The notes under the pieces: generated by a model
Database searches by the model: none
Told to the model about the DNA's origin: nothing
The model's input: only the letters and a program-made list of their open reading frames with translations
Source: Corinectria fuckeliana
Taxonomy: Eukaryota > Ascomycota > Sordariomycetes > Hypocreales > Nectriaceae
Assembly (NCBI GenBank): GCA_019137255.1
Contig: WPDH01000087.1
Location: 124,001-188,000 of the forward strand
Reading direction: 5' to 3'
DNA length: 64,000 nucleotides
Part shown: positions 1-11,441 of the stretch, piece by piece
Numbering within the stretch: the first letter of the stretch is position 1
How the letters are laid out: the number at the start of each line of letters is the position of its first letter
Translations under genes and position numbers: made by a program

Positions 1-662
1 GATTCTCGTGCGGAGCTTATGTGAGATTGTGAGGATTTCAGAGGAGGCAGCCTTGTAAAGGTCTTAAGGAGGGAATGTTGAAGCATTATGTGCAACGGTC
101 TAGTTATAGGGGGTAGTACCGTGTTATTATTTCCTTCGGTGTTACCTGGAACGGCGGTCGTGTGGTTGAATACCCTCATTGGCAACTATAGGCTCCTTGA
201 GTCGGTTCAAGGCTTTTGGCTTAGTGTAGTAATGCCGACTCTTGATATACGGTCGTTTCTCATGCTCATTCTCATTCACATTCGCAGAACTGCCGCTCAT
301 TTGCGTCCCCAGTGCCATACCCCCCCAAAGCAGACACTGGGATCTCTTGACGCTGTACCAAGATTCCACAGCAGCCCTCGTGCGAAGAAAGGCATTATTG
401 TGGCATCGGGTCCGGAGGGAAAACGCTCGCCGGGTTGGCTTCGCTTGGCAAGCCAAATGGCGATTATCGTACTGAGATGGCCGCGAAGAGAGATGTAGAT
501 GGTTTACCCCTTTTTGGAACACTCTTCTTCTAATGTGGCTTCTTCCAGCATGTTATCGTTCAGTATATCTATGTCCTCTTGGAGTATGCTTCCTTCCGCT
601 TTGCTTTCTTTGGGTATATCCCCCGCTAGTATGAATATGTATAGACATGCTCTCACCTCCCG
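1..662. other. no gene recognised
   Basis: Frames of 60-136 codons are open here on both strands, but none has a recognisable domain, convincing splice sites or a protein-like composition. The stretch lies downstream of the glycosyltransferase-like gene and probably includes its 3' untranslated region. Confidence 0.5.
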
Positions 663-2528
663 TTACACATTCAGGGGCCCCTTATCGTCTCCAAACAGCT
701 CGTCGTACCACTTCTCGGCCCCGTCCTTCTTCTGGCAGACGCCTTCCCACTCGATGGGCGTGAACTGGCCCCCCCGCGCCCGCGCTGGCTCAAACACTCT
801 CACTGCCTTGCGCTGCCGGTCCTCGCGCGGCGCCCAGTACGTGAGCGTGACGCCGTCCTCGATCCCGACCCTCGCCAGCGGCGCGACGTCGTCCTTGTCC
901 TCGCCCGCCCGCAGGCGCTGCGTCACGAGCGCCCGCAGCTGTGCGTGGTACCACGTCCGGTCCCACCAGTGCTTCAGGCGCCACGGCTTCAGTCCCCCGA
1001 CGTACGCGTTGTGGTGGATGCCCACGGGCGTCGTGCCGAAGAAGAAGTCCGTGTACAGCGGCTGCTCGCCCCAGTTCGTCGTCGCGTCGTCGGCCAGCTC
1101 CGGCGGGATCCCGTGGACGCGCGCGGCGTCGCCCGGCATGCCGGCCTTGCGGGATTCCTTCTCCACTGCGGCCGCGTCGCCCGTCTTGACGAAGGAGCCG
1201 TCTTTCTCGGCGGAGCACGTTGGCGGGATCGTGGTGAAGTTGTAGTCGAGGCCGATGCGGAACTCGAACCGGCGTCCCTCAAGAGCGGCCACGGCAATGC
1301 GCCGCACGTCAGGATCCAGCGCCGCCAGCTCGTTCCGTGCGACCTTGCCGTCCCACGACGACCCGAGGCGCCTCACCCACCCGCGCCACATCTCCTGGTC
1401 GCCGATGACCTCGGCGAGCAGCGCCTGGTCGCTCCACAGCTGGCGGCCGTCCTTGGCGACGCGGTCGACCTTCTCCTTGCAGCGGCGCAGCGCGTGGCGC
1501 AGACCGCCCAGAGTGCCCATGACCATGCCGCTGTTAACGCATCGCGGGCGCACCTTGCTGTACTTGCGCGCCGGGTCGAGGGAGAAGAAGGGCACGGCGT
1601 CGGTAGCCGCGCCGTACATGTCGGGCGGCATGGGCGATTCCGGCCAGTGCTCGTAGTGCGGGTCGGAGCCCGAGGAGCGGTCCGGGAAGCAGTCCTTGGC
1701 GGCCGTGACGACGATGTCCTGGCGGGGGGGCGGCACGGGGAAGGCGGCGGTCGAGGTCGAGCTCGAGGTCTGGTTGAGGTTGGCCCAAGTCCTGCGGTTG
1801 CGCTCGTCGGCTTCGCGGTTGAGTTGGTGGTAGCGTTGGATTAGGACGGAGGGCGGCAGCTGGAACCAGACGTCGTAGGCGTCGACCAGTACAGCAAGAT
1901 CGTCCTCGCTCACATCGTCGTCGTCGTCGTTGGCAGCGCCGTCCAGCAGCGCCTCAATGCCGCCCAGCAGGCTCTCGAGCTTGGCGATGTGGCTGCCGGC
2001 GAAGTGCCAGGCGGGCCGGTTGTACTCGCCGTTCCAGTTGAGCAGGGTCGGCAGCGGGTAGCCCAGGGCGACGGCGGACATGATGGTCTTGCACAGGTTG
2101 ATGTGCGGCGAGTCGGCGGGCATGAAGAGCCGCAGGCGGCGCGAGGAGCTGGGCTTGCCATGGCGGAGGGGGACGCTGAGGGCGCCGAGGTCGGGGCCGG
2201 AGATGGCTTCGACGGTGGAGGGGAGGGTGTTTCCGGAAGAGGATGGGACCTGTGAGTTGATGTTTGTTAGCTCTTAGGGCTGAGATGGTGACTTGGCTGT
2301 CGAGAGGGCTTGTTGCTCATTGCTTACCACGCCTTGATACACCGACCACCACAGGAGCAGCGAAGCCATGAGGATCACCACCCACTTCAGCTGCCTGCGC
2401 AACTGCAACGCGGCGCGAGACAGCCAAGAGGCCCTCGTGGGGGATATGTTGTAGTCATAGCCAGCCAAGCCATGTAAGTCAGCGCCAGGCCCTCGACTCA
2501 AGCAGCGCGAGACAAGAGACGAGGTCAT
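663..2528 (-). CDS. type II membrane protein, PLOD-like glycosyltransferase domain
   Basis: Two exons, 2528-2328 and 2249-663, give 595 residues. The intron has donor gtaagc, branch gctaac and acceptor cacag, and joins the frames in phase 0. I chose ATG 2528 because it leaves a cytosolic tail followed by a hydrophobic anchor at about residues 47-64, the layout of a Golgi type II enzyme. The lumenal part resembles fungal proteins with a glycosyltransferase domain related to that of procollagen-lysine modifying enzymes (family recognition from memory). It has LLNWNGEY, HFAGSHIAKLE and the acidic LVDAYDVWFQ block, with DAYD at about 190-193, a candidate metal/nucleotide-sugar site. The NSG stretch near 'VNSGMVMG' also fits a nucleotide-sugar fold. 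Donor and acceptor sugars are unknown. ATG 2639 upstream is in frame but would put a second hydrophobic stretch in front, so I consider it less likely. Confidence 0.75.
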
Positions 2529-3464
2529 TGCAACGGCATCACCAACGGCAAACAAGACCAGGGAAAGACCACACAGCTGGGCTACGGGCCAGCAAGACAG
2601 AAGGATATTGGCCTGAACGGTATAGGTCATGTACGTCACAGACGCAGTAGTGTAGGGAATAACATTCGGTTTCGGGGCGAATCAGGTGTGGTTGTGAATG
2701 GTGGACGTTGTTGGCTTGTCGAAGCCCCAAAGCGCCATGAATCCACAAGCACAGTTGAGTGTCGAATGCTGAGTATGCGCGGGATCTTCACGTCGAGGCT
2801 CAGGGCCAAACTCAAAGCAAGAACAACAACAATAAAACCCGTGGGAACAGGATGGAACAGGCCGCCTTGGAGCCATCTATCTCGATGTACATACGCTACA
2901 GGGGGTGCAGCTTGCGAGACGGGACCTCACCCCCAGTTTAACGTTGGACCGTTGGAAGCTGCTGTGCTGAGACGGCTGCCAATCATTTGGCACCGTGATG
3001 GCGGCCGACGTAGGATGCAAGTGTAGGGGTAACGAACAAGCTCAAGTGCATCGCCACGTGCAAAGACGACTTGATGGAGAGGCCTGGGACCCGGCCAAGT
3101 GAGAGTCTTACCATATGTACTAGGTATGTACAAAGTAGGCCTAGATGGTTGTTGGTTCGTTGGCTGCAGGTCCAAAATCCATCCATGCCGAACCCGCCTA
3201 TAATGGACTTGATGACCTAGGATTGTAGCGCTCGACTCGGCACATAGCCGCAACTGCAGGGGCCAGGCTTGCACCAACCAGCGGAGTAGAGCTCCTCCAA
3301 GACCCGCTGGATGCTGCGGATGCTGCTCATACCCGACTTTAACTGACTTGGTAAAGTCTCGGCAAGCAGACGGTTGGTGCATTCATCCATTCAGCCTTGT
3401 TCTCGAACCCGCCGCTGTCCAATCCCCGTCTCATCCTCATCCTGCTGCTGGGTTCCAGTTCCCA

Positions 3465-3488
3465 TTCCAGTTCCAGTTCCAGTTCCGG
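3465..3488. repeat. TTCCAG hexanucleotide repeat, about 4 units
   Basis: Three exact TTCCAG units and one diverged unit lie about 370 bases upstream of the CLN3-like start. Confidence 0.85.
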
Positions 3489-3528
3489 AGGCACGTTCCT
3501 ATTCCTGCTCCTCGTCACATGGGATCCC

Positions 3529-3554
3529 ATCCATCATCCATCCATCCATCCATT
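3529..3554. repeat. CATC tetranucleotide repeat
   Basis: An imperfect run of CATC/CCAT units of about 26 bases, upstream of the CLN3-like gene. No function is evident. Confidence 0.8.
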
Positions 3555-3859
3555 CATGGCTTGCAACACACAGCTAGCTACGGGCGGGTAATTCACTAGC
3601 GCCGGATCGGGTCTTCATCCCATGGTCTCGTATAACTTAATACCTGAGCTAGACTGCCTGCTCTTGCGCAACGCCAGCCAACAGCTGTTGGTCGACTCTC
3701 TCGTCGTCTTTGTAATAAAAAACTCTTTGTTTCTCCGTCTTACCTTATCTAGGTCCTTCTTTTCTTCCTTCCATTCTTCCATTCTTCCCTTCTTTCTCCC
3801 CCCTCTCGAATGAGCCACTGTCAGGGGAATTGCGTCGTGGCTGTCGGCGGTTGTACATC

Positions 3860-5148
3860 ATGACTACGCCAACAACCCAGTGCTGCAGCACCAAGCTGCC
3901 ATCATATCTTGGCTTCGCCATCCTCGGTGCGTCACTCTCCAGACATCAGGAGCCAAACCCCACCAACTAACACAAACAGGCTTCGTCAACACCATCGTCC
4001 CCTTCATCGTCTTCTCCGCCAACTACCTCATCATCCCCTACCCGCGCTGGGTCGTCGTCCTCATCGAGACCCTCCCCGCCCTCGCCGCCAAGCTCGTCCT
4101 CCCGCACTTCCTCCACCACGTCCCCTACTGGATGCGCCCACTGTGCGCCGCCGCCTGCTGCACCCTCGTCGCCGTCGTCACCAACGTCACGCCCCCGAAC
4201 GTCGACCCGCCCTTGAGGATCTTCACGTCCGTCCTGGCCTCGTCCGCCGCCGCCGCCATGGACGTCTCGTTCCTCGGCATGACGCGCTACTACGGCCGGC
4301 CGGGCCTGGCCGGCTGGGGAGCCGGTGTTGGCGCTGGCGCCCTGTTCTGCGCGGTGCTGCCGTTTGTCCTCACCGTCTGGATGGAGGCGTTTCTGCGCAG
4401 CTTCATCGACTGCATCTACGTCTTGGCCGGAGCTATGCTGGTGGCTTTCTTCGTCGTCCTCCCTGGAGCGCCCGTCAACTACCCGGACGCACGCCAGACG
4501 CGAGCCAAGGACGACATCGAAGACGGCCCCGAGGGCGCGTCTCTACTAATCTCCGACCCTCGCGAGGAGCTCACCCGGCTCCTAAGCACCGAAAACCGAA
4601 CCAGCTTGATCAAGGCCGTCTTCCGCCCCTTTATGGCGCCGCTGTTCGTCGCTTTTGCGACCCAGGCTGTCGTGTTTCCCGGCATCTCTCGCGCGCTCCC
4701 CATTTCGCCGGCATTCGAGACCTTCTTCTCCTACTTCACCGCCTACGGCCTCGCCTTTCAGCTGGGCGGCTTCGTATCGCGAACTCTAACTCCGCTGTTC
4801 CGACCTCGTAGCGCTCGGATCCCCTTTGCCATCCTGGGTCTCACTGCGACCGCCCTGCTCATCAACGCAGCGCTATCCCTCTTCTCCTCCTCCGCCCTCA
4901 TTGGACTACTGGCATTCTTCGCAGGCCTCATGGGCGGCACCATCTACATGACTGTGCTGGAAAGGGTCCTCGAGGAGAAGGCGTTGGAGCCGGGTATCAA
5001 CCAGGAATTCTGTCTCCAGGCTGTGGGCGCTGGCGAGACGGCGGGCACTCTGGTTGGTGGTCTCCTGGGTACCGTTTTGGAGGCGAGCTTATGCACATGG
5101 GATGTTGGAGCTGAGACGGCGCATAGATGGTGCCAGACGAGCAGATAG
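3860..5148 (+). CDS. CLN3/battenin-like vacuolar membrane protein
   Basis: Exons 3860-3926 and 3980-5148 give 411 residues. The 53-nt intron starts gtgcgt and ends aactaacacaaacag. The length matches yeast Btn1 (about 408). The protein is almost all membrane: about 10-11 hydrophobic segments, with one polar loop around residues 210-245 rich in Arg, Asp and Glu. The order LIETLPALAAKLVLPHFL, then PYWMRPL, is the pattern I associate with the CLN3 family after its first helices. The end (EFCLQAVGAGETAGTLVGG) is like the family's last helix. Battenin-type proteins sit in the vacuole/lysosome membrane and influence pH and basic amino-acid levels. The assignment rests on this pattern and on length. 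A generic major-facilitator-like transporter is the alternative. Confidence 0.65.
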
Positions 5149-5643
5149 AGCGGAACACGACATTCAGAATAGAATTTTGTTTTGTTTTTTTGGAAATGAA
5201 ATTAGATCTTCGGTGACCACCTCTGCTCGCCTTCTTTCGAATGTACGGAAAGCTTATAAGATCTGAACTAAGCAGCCCCTGCCGATCACCAGGGCTTTAG
5301 CGGCCATCCTATTAGCACCCTGTTCTCCTAGGTAGATGCTTGCTCCTTTCCCGGCTCGATTTCTTGAAACATTCGATGCGTACCTAGGCCTAGTACCTAT
5401 AAGTTGAAGAGCTGAAGGGCACCTATTGTCTAGGCAAGCCACAAGCACAGCCACATGTTTCGGATCCTGCGGGTCTCGCAAGGCGGTGGGGTCCGCATGA
5501 TGCTTGCTGACTGTGAATCCTTCGGCCTTTGCTTAACATCGCTTTCGGCTTTGCCAACCGTCTTATACGAGATCTCATCTCAGTGCCTGAGCACTCTGTA
5601 GGCCTTCTTCGTGCACATCCTGCAGCGTCCCAAAACTCGCCCA
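5149..5643. other. intergenic
   Basis: No gene is supported. It holds the 3' end of the CLN3-like transcript and the promoter of the Zn2Cys6 gene. Confidence 0.6.
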
Positions 5644-6937
5644 ATGCAGAAACGAAGAACCCACAATAAGTCGCGGACCGGGTGTCGCAACTGCAAGAAG
5701 AGACATGTAAAGGTGATGATGCCTCGGCATTCTCGATCCCACATCCTTCGTGCCTCTAATCGCCAGACTACAGTGTGACGAGGAAGGGCCTCCTTGCGGC
5801 AATTGCTTCGTCCGCGGCCTCGAGGACTGCGCATTCCCAAGCCCCCAATCATCAACATCGCAAGACGGGCCTTCGACGGAGGCCCCGGTCGCGTCGACTC
5901 TTCTCTCCCCCGAGTCTCTCCGCAAGCTTGAGCTCGAGCTGATGCATCGCTGGGCGACGTCCACTTACAAGAGCCTCTGCACCATCCCGGAAGACGAGCA
6001 CTGGATCCAGATGAGCGTCCCGCGCTGGGCGCTCAAGCACGAGTTTCTGCTGCACGGCGTCTTCTCCCTGGCTGCTTTCGAGGTTGCCTTGTGTGGTGGC
6101 TCCGTGGTCGAGGACGACCCCAAGATCTACGTCGAGCTGGCGCTGGAGTACTACGACAGAGCGAGTAGAGCGTTCCGCAGGGATCTCGGGAACATTGTGC
6201 AGGACAACCTCAAGGCCATGTACGTCTTCTCGTCCATCGCCGTGCTGGTCAACATGGCCATCCCGCAGTGCGAAGGCATGGCTGGAGGCGATGAACCCCA
6301 GAGCATCTTGGCCCGCATGATCGCCCTCTTCGATCTCCTCCTCGGGGCTTCCCACATCGTCTTGGAGAACCTGGATGCGCTGATGAACGACCCGGAGGCC
6401 GCCGCCCCGATGAGCGCCGGGATTCGGGCCATGAACGCGGCCCCGTCGCGCCCGCTACCCAGCAGTGTCGAGGCCGCTCTCGCTCGGGCCAATGCCGTCG
6501 TCGACAAGGGCGTCCACGTTCCCGGGGAGCAGTACGCCAGCGCGCGAGAAGAGGCCTTGATCCGCGTCCAGTCATACCGAACCACCGTCTCCGCCCTCCG
6601 CATGTGCTTCGTCGAGGACTCGAAGGAAATGATCAAGGGTCTCTGCATCGCGTTCCCGTCCCTCGCCGGCCCGGGCTTCGCGGCCGAGTTGAAGAGCTCG
6701 GGGCCAGTCGCCATGTTTCTCATGATGCACTGGGGTGTGCTGCTTCACCACCTCGGCAAGACCATCTGGTGGGCCAAGACCATCGGGAGACGGATGGTGC
6801 TCGAGATATCGGAGACTCTGTTCCAGTCTCATGCTGGTTCGCAGCTGTCTGCGGCTCAGGAGTGGCGCGACGGGATCGCCTGGGCGAGAGAGGCGGCCGA
6901 GTTGCCCTCACTTGTTGATGCCATGGACAAGGACTGA
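5644..6937 (+). CDS. Zn2Cys6 transcription regulator, Upc2-like
   Basis: Exons 5644-5712 and 5774-6937 give 410 residues. The 61-nt intron (gtgatg...ctacag) splits the zinc cluster right after RHVK. The joined sequence has the spacing C-x2-C-x6-C-x5-C-x2-C-x7-C at about residues 14-41, preceded by a basic stretch typical of the binuclear cluster. After a short linker comes the helical region starting LSPESLRKLELELMHRW. With 'PRWALKHEFLLHGVFSLAA' it is the pattern of the fungal DUF3468/Upc2-like regulator family. Such proteins bind CGG-containing sites in the nucleus. The target pathway cannot be told from sequence. Without the intron the cluster would lose its first two Cys, so the splice is well supported. 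Confidence 0.88.
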
Positions 6938-7039
6938 GGACTAAGTGCGCGTTTACGAGAAGCAAAAATACCCATCGCGTCTATTCAGTTCGGATTCTTG
7001 CACTCTGAAACTCCAAATCTATCCGCACCATGCAACGAT

Positions 7040-7800
7040 CTAAAATATTTGCTTGTCACAGCTACCACCTAGGTATACCTTTTCAGCACTGAGTTCCTCC
7101 AGGACCTCCTCCCACCCATTGGAGCCCGAAAATAGACGAACGTCAATATCGCAGACGGTGTTCGGATCGGGAAGCCTGTCGTCGACGAAATGCGCACTCA
7201 CAGCTTTCGCTGTGCATAGCGAGGCCTATCCATGTGAGACAAGCTTCACCAACCAACAGTCAGCCATCAACCACAAATCACTGCACGCTCAGAGCACATT
7301 CTCAGAGCACACTTGCGCCTTATGAATCTTGCTTCAGAAAACCGCTCCTCTCAAACACCTCGCTAACGTTGGCCGCCGAGGCCAGCGGTGTGACAGTGTC
7401 GTACGTGTTGCCGATGACGAGCATCGGGTTCCTCGTCTTGACTCGAAAGTCACCATCCTACTGTGCTCCCTGACCGACAGCTTCCACTGGGCGCACTTCA
7501 CGACCAGGTTTTCGGCCGTGTCGCCGACGAGCCGGCTGGCCTCGTGCCGTGCGTGGATGGTGGGGAGCAGCTCGCTCAGGCGGGACGTCTGCCCGAACGC
7601 GTCGCCGCACTTGATACCGAACTTTACGCTTCGACGCCCACGGGCACCGACGAGGCTGACAGTGCCGCAATCGTGGCAGCAATTACCTCGACGTCTCGGG
7701 TCAGCAAGTTGTGCAGGATGGTCCCGTTCGGCACCTGCGGTAGTACCTCCCGTTAGTCGAGTAGCCAGAAAGCAGCCGATATGGCGTCGTGGGCTTATAT
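7040..7800 (-). pseudogene. broken TAP-like alpha/beta-hydrolase (tripeptidyl aminopeptidase type)
   Basis: Three reading frames of the minus strand carry consecutive pieces of one protein. From 5' to 3' they are: VPNGTILHNLLTRDVEV (about 7740-7630); KFGIKCGDAFGQT and LVVKCAQWKL (about 7625-7460); RNPMLVIGNTYDTVTPLASA (about 7440-7385); and SLCTAKAVSAHFVDDRLPDP then a tail ending KQIF-stop at 7042-7040. The order matches the C-terminal half of secreted TAP-like hydrolases: the IRCGD-type block, the IGNT.D..TP block with the catalytic Asp region, then the PSLCTAKAV block with the missing His segment before it. At least two frameshifts (near 7625 and 7450) and an in-frame stop at about 7322 break it. 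About 90 bases between the last two pieces may be an old intron or an insertion. The N-terminal half with the nucleophile Ser is not found. Confidence 0.75.
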
Positions 7801-8381
7801 AACAACACCACAGCAGCCTTGCAAGATTGTGGCACATGTTAAGCTACGCTGACGAGGATTCACTAGAAAACGGCAGTTCACAACGCTCAATTACTTGCCG
7901 AATCTGGGGTAATAGAGCGCGGTAGGCGTGTTTCCACAGGGGGTAGCGGGAATCCGAACTACGAAGCTTGGCTCGTGCCGATGCATGCAGTAAGATTTTC
8001 CGCCGTTGTAATTACCTAATGCCCGTGTTTGCATTCTCGAGAGATCAGCAGCCAGTAGGGCTTGGGCTACAGGCATATTGTGATTTAAATGAGACGCCGA
8101 CGACAGCTTTTAGTCCTGTGTGCCAGCTTCCTCACCACTGCCATGTCTCAAAGGGGAGTGATGGAGCGCTTTGTAGAGTCTTCATGAAATCCGATGTGGT
8201 ATGTTTCGTGCCTGTAATTTCATTAGAATAACTCGCTTCATGGACAACGAGGCACTTGAAAAGTCCTTGTTTGTTTCAATGAGATTTGACTTTTTTTCTT
8301 CTTATTTTGATCGCCCGCAGCTATAGTCACCAACCTCATAGTCGTGCATGCCTATGGCGAGCGTGGGCTATTACTGCTTGA
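7801..8381. other. intergenic
   Basis: No gene is supported. The missing 5' half of the hydrolase relic was looked for on the minus strand here and not recognised. Confidence 0.5.
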
Positions 8382-9777
8382 TTAGACCCTATCCTCCTCC
8401 ATCCTAATAGTCGTCGTTATCTGAATGCCGTTCCGACTCAGCGGTCCCTCATAGCCCGGCGTTGTCAGTTCCTCCTGGCTCTCGTTGCTCCCTGTCTCCC
8501 GGGAATGCCACTGGGAGGGGTTCTTTTCGATTGATATCTTGCGAGTCTGGCCGCTTCGATAGCCCTCGGTTTCGCTGTCTGCCCCGCGGGCCTCACGGTC
8601 TTCGTGGAGGATGAATGTGGTGAGGCTAAAGGAGCCTTGTCGTCGACGGCCGATGGCGTTTGCGCTCGCGCTGTTCGGTTGTATCTCAAACCTCGGGTGG
8701 TCTGAGCCCTGGAGATGCGAGGGTCCTGTTGATGAAAGGCCGAGCTTGTGGGTGAGAAGTCGGAGTAGAGGGCGGAGAGTGGCCAGGCTTCCTGCCGTGA
8801 CCGCTAGACCTTGTTCTGTCGTCGACCAGAGTGCGATGTCGATGGTGGACCCTTTGCATGTGTTAGGATGATGAGCTATCTTAGGCGTAACACGAACCTA
8901 CATAGGAAGTCGGGATTCTTGAAGTCCTTGACGTAGGGAAATCGCACTGCCACAGCTGAGCTCGCGCTGTATTGTGTAAGAATCAAGATCGATGTACCAG
9001 GACGGAAGAGGGTACGAACACACAGGCCATAGCCAAGATAGGAATAAGAGCGATCTTGCTCTTGCGGTCCATGTTCAGGCTCCACACAAGAAACATAGGC
9101 AGGATGGCACAAGTAAGGTCGGATATCAAGCTGAAGACACTGTACAGGTATGTGAGGGCTATGATGACATCCGCGTTGACGCAAGACCCCTGCTGGTCTT
9201 GGTTCCAGAAGTAGGAAATCGGGCGGCACTGGAAGAGGGTGACGAAGAAGAAGGTGAGTCCGGCGAGGAGCGTGACCAGCATCGTGCCGTAGATGATGAA
9301 CTTGTCGAGTGTTCTGACGGTGATTCGGAGGATGAGGTAGCCAATGGAGATTTTAGACATGATCATTGTTATGCAGTACCAGAGGTAGCAGTACCACCAA
9401 GCCTAATCTGCGTCAGTCTCACAACTGTCATACCTTGTCCCGGGGGTGGTGTCTCACCTTCATGGCAGACTTGAAGTCCTCTGGCTTCAAGTCGGCGCGG
9501 TGGCGCCCGGTGCCATAGTGAACACCAACAAGTGCAAAGCTGACAAAAAGAATAAAAGACGCCTCAAGTAGAGTGTCAGTACTTGTCTCACAAAGCAAGC
9601 AGAGAGGGGGGAGACCCAATGACTTACAAGAGCAGCCAGCATGCACCAGTCATCGAACCCAAAGTTCTTGACCAGGCGAGTCCTCACATAGCATCTGAGC
9701 GAGGTGGCTATCACAGCAGTTACCAATAGCGTATAGCAGACAGCCTGGAGCTCAGGGCCTCGGTTTTCAATGGCCAT
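8382..9777 (-). CDS. SAT4/rhodopsin-domain integral membrane protein
   Basis: Five exons (9777-9628, 9562-9458, 9402-9020, 8966-8902, 8851-8382) join in consistent phases to 390 residues. Seven hydrophobic segments fill about residues 10-290. The signatures of the fungal SAT4 (CFEM-receptor-like, PF20684-type) family are present: FGFDDWCMLAAL after the first helices, GTGRH in the following loop, WWYCYLWYC, CRPISYFWN, then the DLTCAILP and STIDIALWSTTEQGL motifs. The cytosolic tail from about residue 300 is polar and Ser/Glu-rich. Members sit in the plasma membrane. Some are pathogenicity receptors of the Pth11 class, but no extracellular CFEM domain is present here. The third intron uses the uncommon donor gttcgt. 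The choice is forced by phase and restores the motif ACVASSAVAVRFPYV. Confidence 0.9.
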
Positions 9778-9903
9778 GGTTGATGGAGCCCGGGGATCGT
9801 GGACAGTTCTGCGATCATAGGCGCGTTCCTTCGTCTAAGAAGGCGGGAAATGAATCTCCAAAGGCCGAACAGGAGTGCGCTGGGAAACGAAGAGAATCAG
9901 GAG

Positions 9904-9914
9904 TATATTTAAAA
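9904..9914 (-). promoter_or_regulatory. TATA-like element of the SAT4-type gene
   Basis: An A/T run (tatatttaaaa on the plus strand) lies about 127 bases upstream of ATG 9777, in otherwise mixed sequence. This is a plausible distance for a fungal TATA element. No other evidence. Confidence 0.3.
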
Positions 9915-11441
9915 CCCAGCCACCCAGCCAGGCGCTCTCGGGCCTTTTGCCTCTAACCGACCCGCGGCCACGGGTCCGGTCCTTTCCAGGCCCAGTCCGC
10001 CTCATCAGCTAGCCCCGGGGCTTTCCTTTGATCGACAAAGTTGGGCATCGCTGTCGCACATCTGCCTATCAGTTCCCGCCGGGCCTCCCCGGATGGGGTC
10101 TGAGATGCAGGGGAACATCCCCCGATTGCACGTAGTATGCCATTGCTTCCCACACTGACATCCTGCCTTCGGGTCTACCGGTAATACGCCCATTGTCTTG
10201 GTGCGTCCCTCCGACGGTGACAAGGCTTGGAATGGACTCGGTTGGAAGGTCGAGTCTGAGCCCCCGACGGAGCACTTACTCTTCTAGGGACGCACTCCAT
10301 ATGTGACTCCACCTTGGCTTATTAGTCTAGGCTAAAGCTGCATTGTGGACGAACCGTCGGTGTTAGGAGCGGCGAGTTCCGCTTAACTAACGGGTACGCT
10401 ACTTCGACGAGCCGGAACACTAGACTCCTGCTTGGGCTGCCAAGCTGCGTCGACACGGTGAGACCATAACCAAGTTAGAGATTCTATGTTCGGACAAGGA
10501 GGAAACGCGCAATGCTCTAGAGAGTCCTCAAGCAGGATAGGTTCCTATCTAGATCGGCTAGATTGCAAGTCCAAGTGGGCCTCGTTGATCTTCGGGTCGA
10601 TAGGAAACCGGCATGCGGTTCGAGCGATGTTACCCAGATGGATCTTTTGACACAGACTAGCGACTCGAGCACTGACGCATTGGCTTCTCTATGCATTTCC
10701 TCCCCTATCTAGCCTTCGGTAATCTCGAAATGATGATGATCGCCCTCGGTCGCAAGGTGTTTCCCTGTCTCGGCGCCCAAGCAGAATAAATAGTCTAGTT
10801 ATCGCGCCTTAGGACGTGGTTGAGCAGCCGAACAACCGGAACAATTTCTCCTTTCCTATCCGGAATGACTCAGGTGGTGTCATGTGTGACTCCCCCCTGA
10901 CTAAAAGATGGATGTCTCAGGCCATTGGTGGGCTTGGTGTCTCAGAGCCATTAGCCACGTTCGTCCAATCTGTGTTTCACAGCACGGCCCTCCAACATTG
11001 GGCTTCGGAGCGTTACCTATGTAGGATCGATAGGGTAGACTGGGGGGGGAACTCCTTCTTACATACCAGCGACTGACTCGAAACCGCCAATGGCTTACCC
11101 TAGACCTCTGGCCCATTCCCCCCCGCATTTGGCCATATTGCCGTTGGAGAAAGTGGGGACGTGAATGTGCGGGGACTCTTCGAGGCAGAAAGAAACGAGG
11201 CAGAAAGAAAACAGACTGATCAGCTGACCCAAAGTTCATCCGAGGATGCAACCCCGTATTCTTCATCCCCGATGCGTTGCGATTGCGTTCGGAAACACCC
11301 GCCCGCTTCCAAGTCTAACGACCAGCTCCGTCTCGTCCAACCTCAAGACATCCGGAGTCGGCGACTGTGGCAAGGCTCGCTGGGATCTGGAGGACTGCTG
11401 CACCGCTCAAGGTCCCTGACTCCCCGGGCCGCCACCCCGCG
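9915..11441. other. intergenic, no gene recognised
   Basis: 1.5 kb between the divergent SAT4-type and C2H2 genes. Frames of up to about 120 codons exist on both strands but have no domain, start context or splice support. Confidence 0.5.

Larger units (their letters stand above)
2529..3859. other. divergent intergenic region between glycosyltransferase-like and CLN3-like genes
   Basis: No gene is supported. The last 500 bases are pyrimidine-rich, with ctt/tcc runs at 3720-3800, as is usual for fungal promoters and 5' untranslated regions. Short simple repeats lie at 3465-3488 and 3529-3554. Confidence 0.6.

Noticed and set aside
945..1844. 299-codon plus-strand ORF
   Set aside because: Antisense to the glycosyltransferase-like exon, in the high-GC part of that gene.
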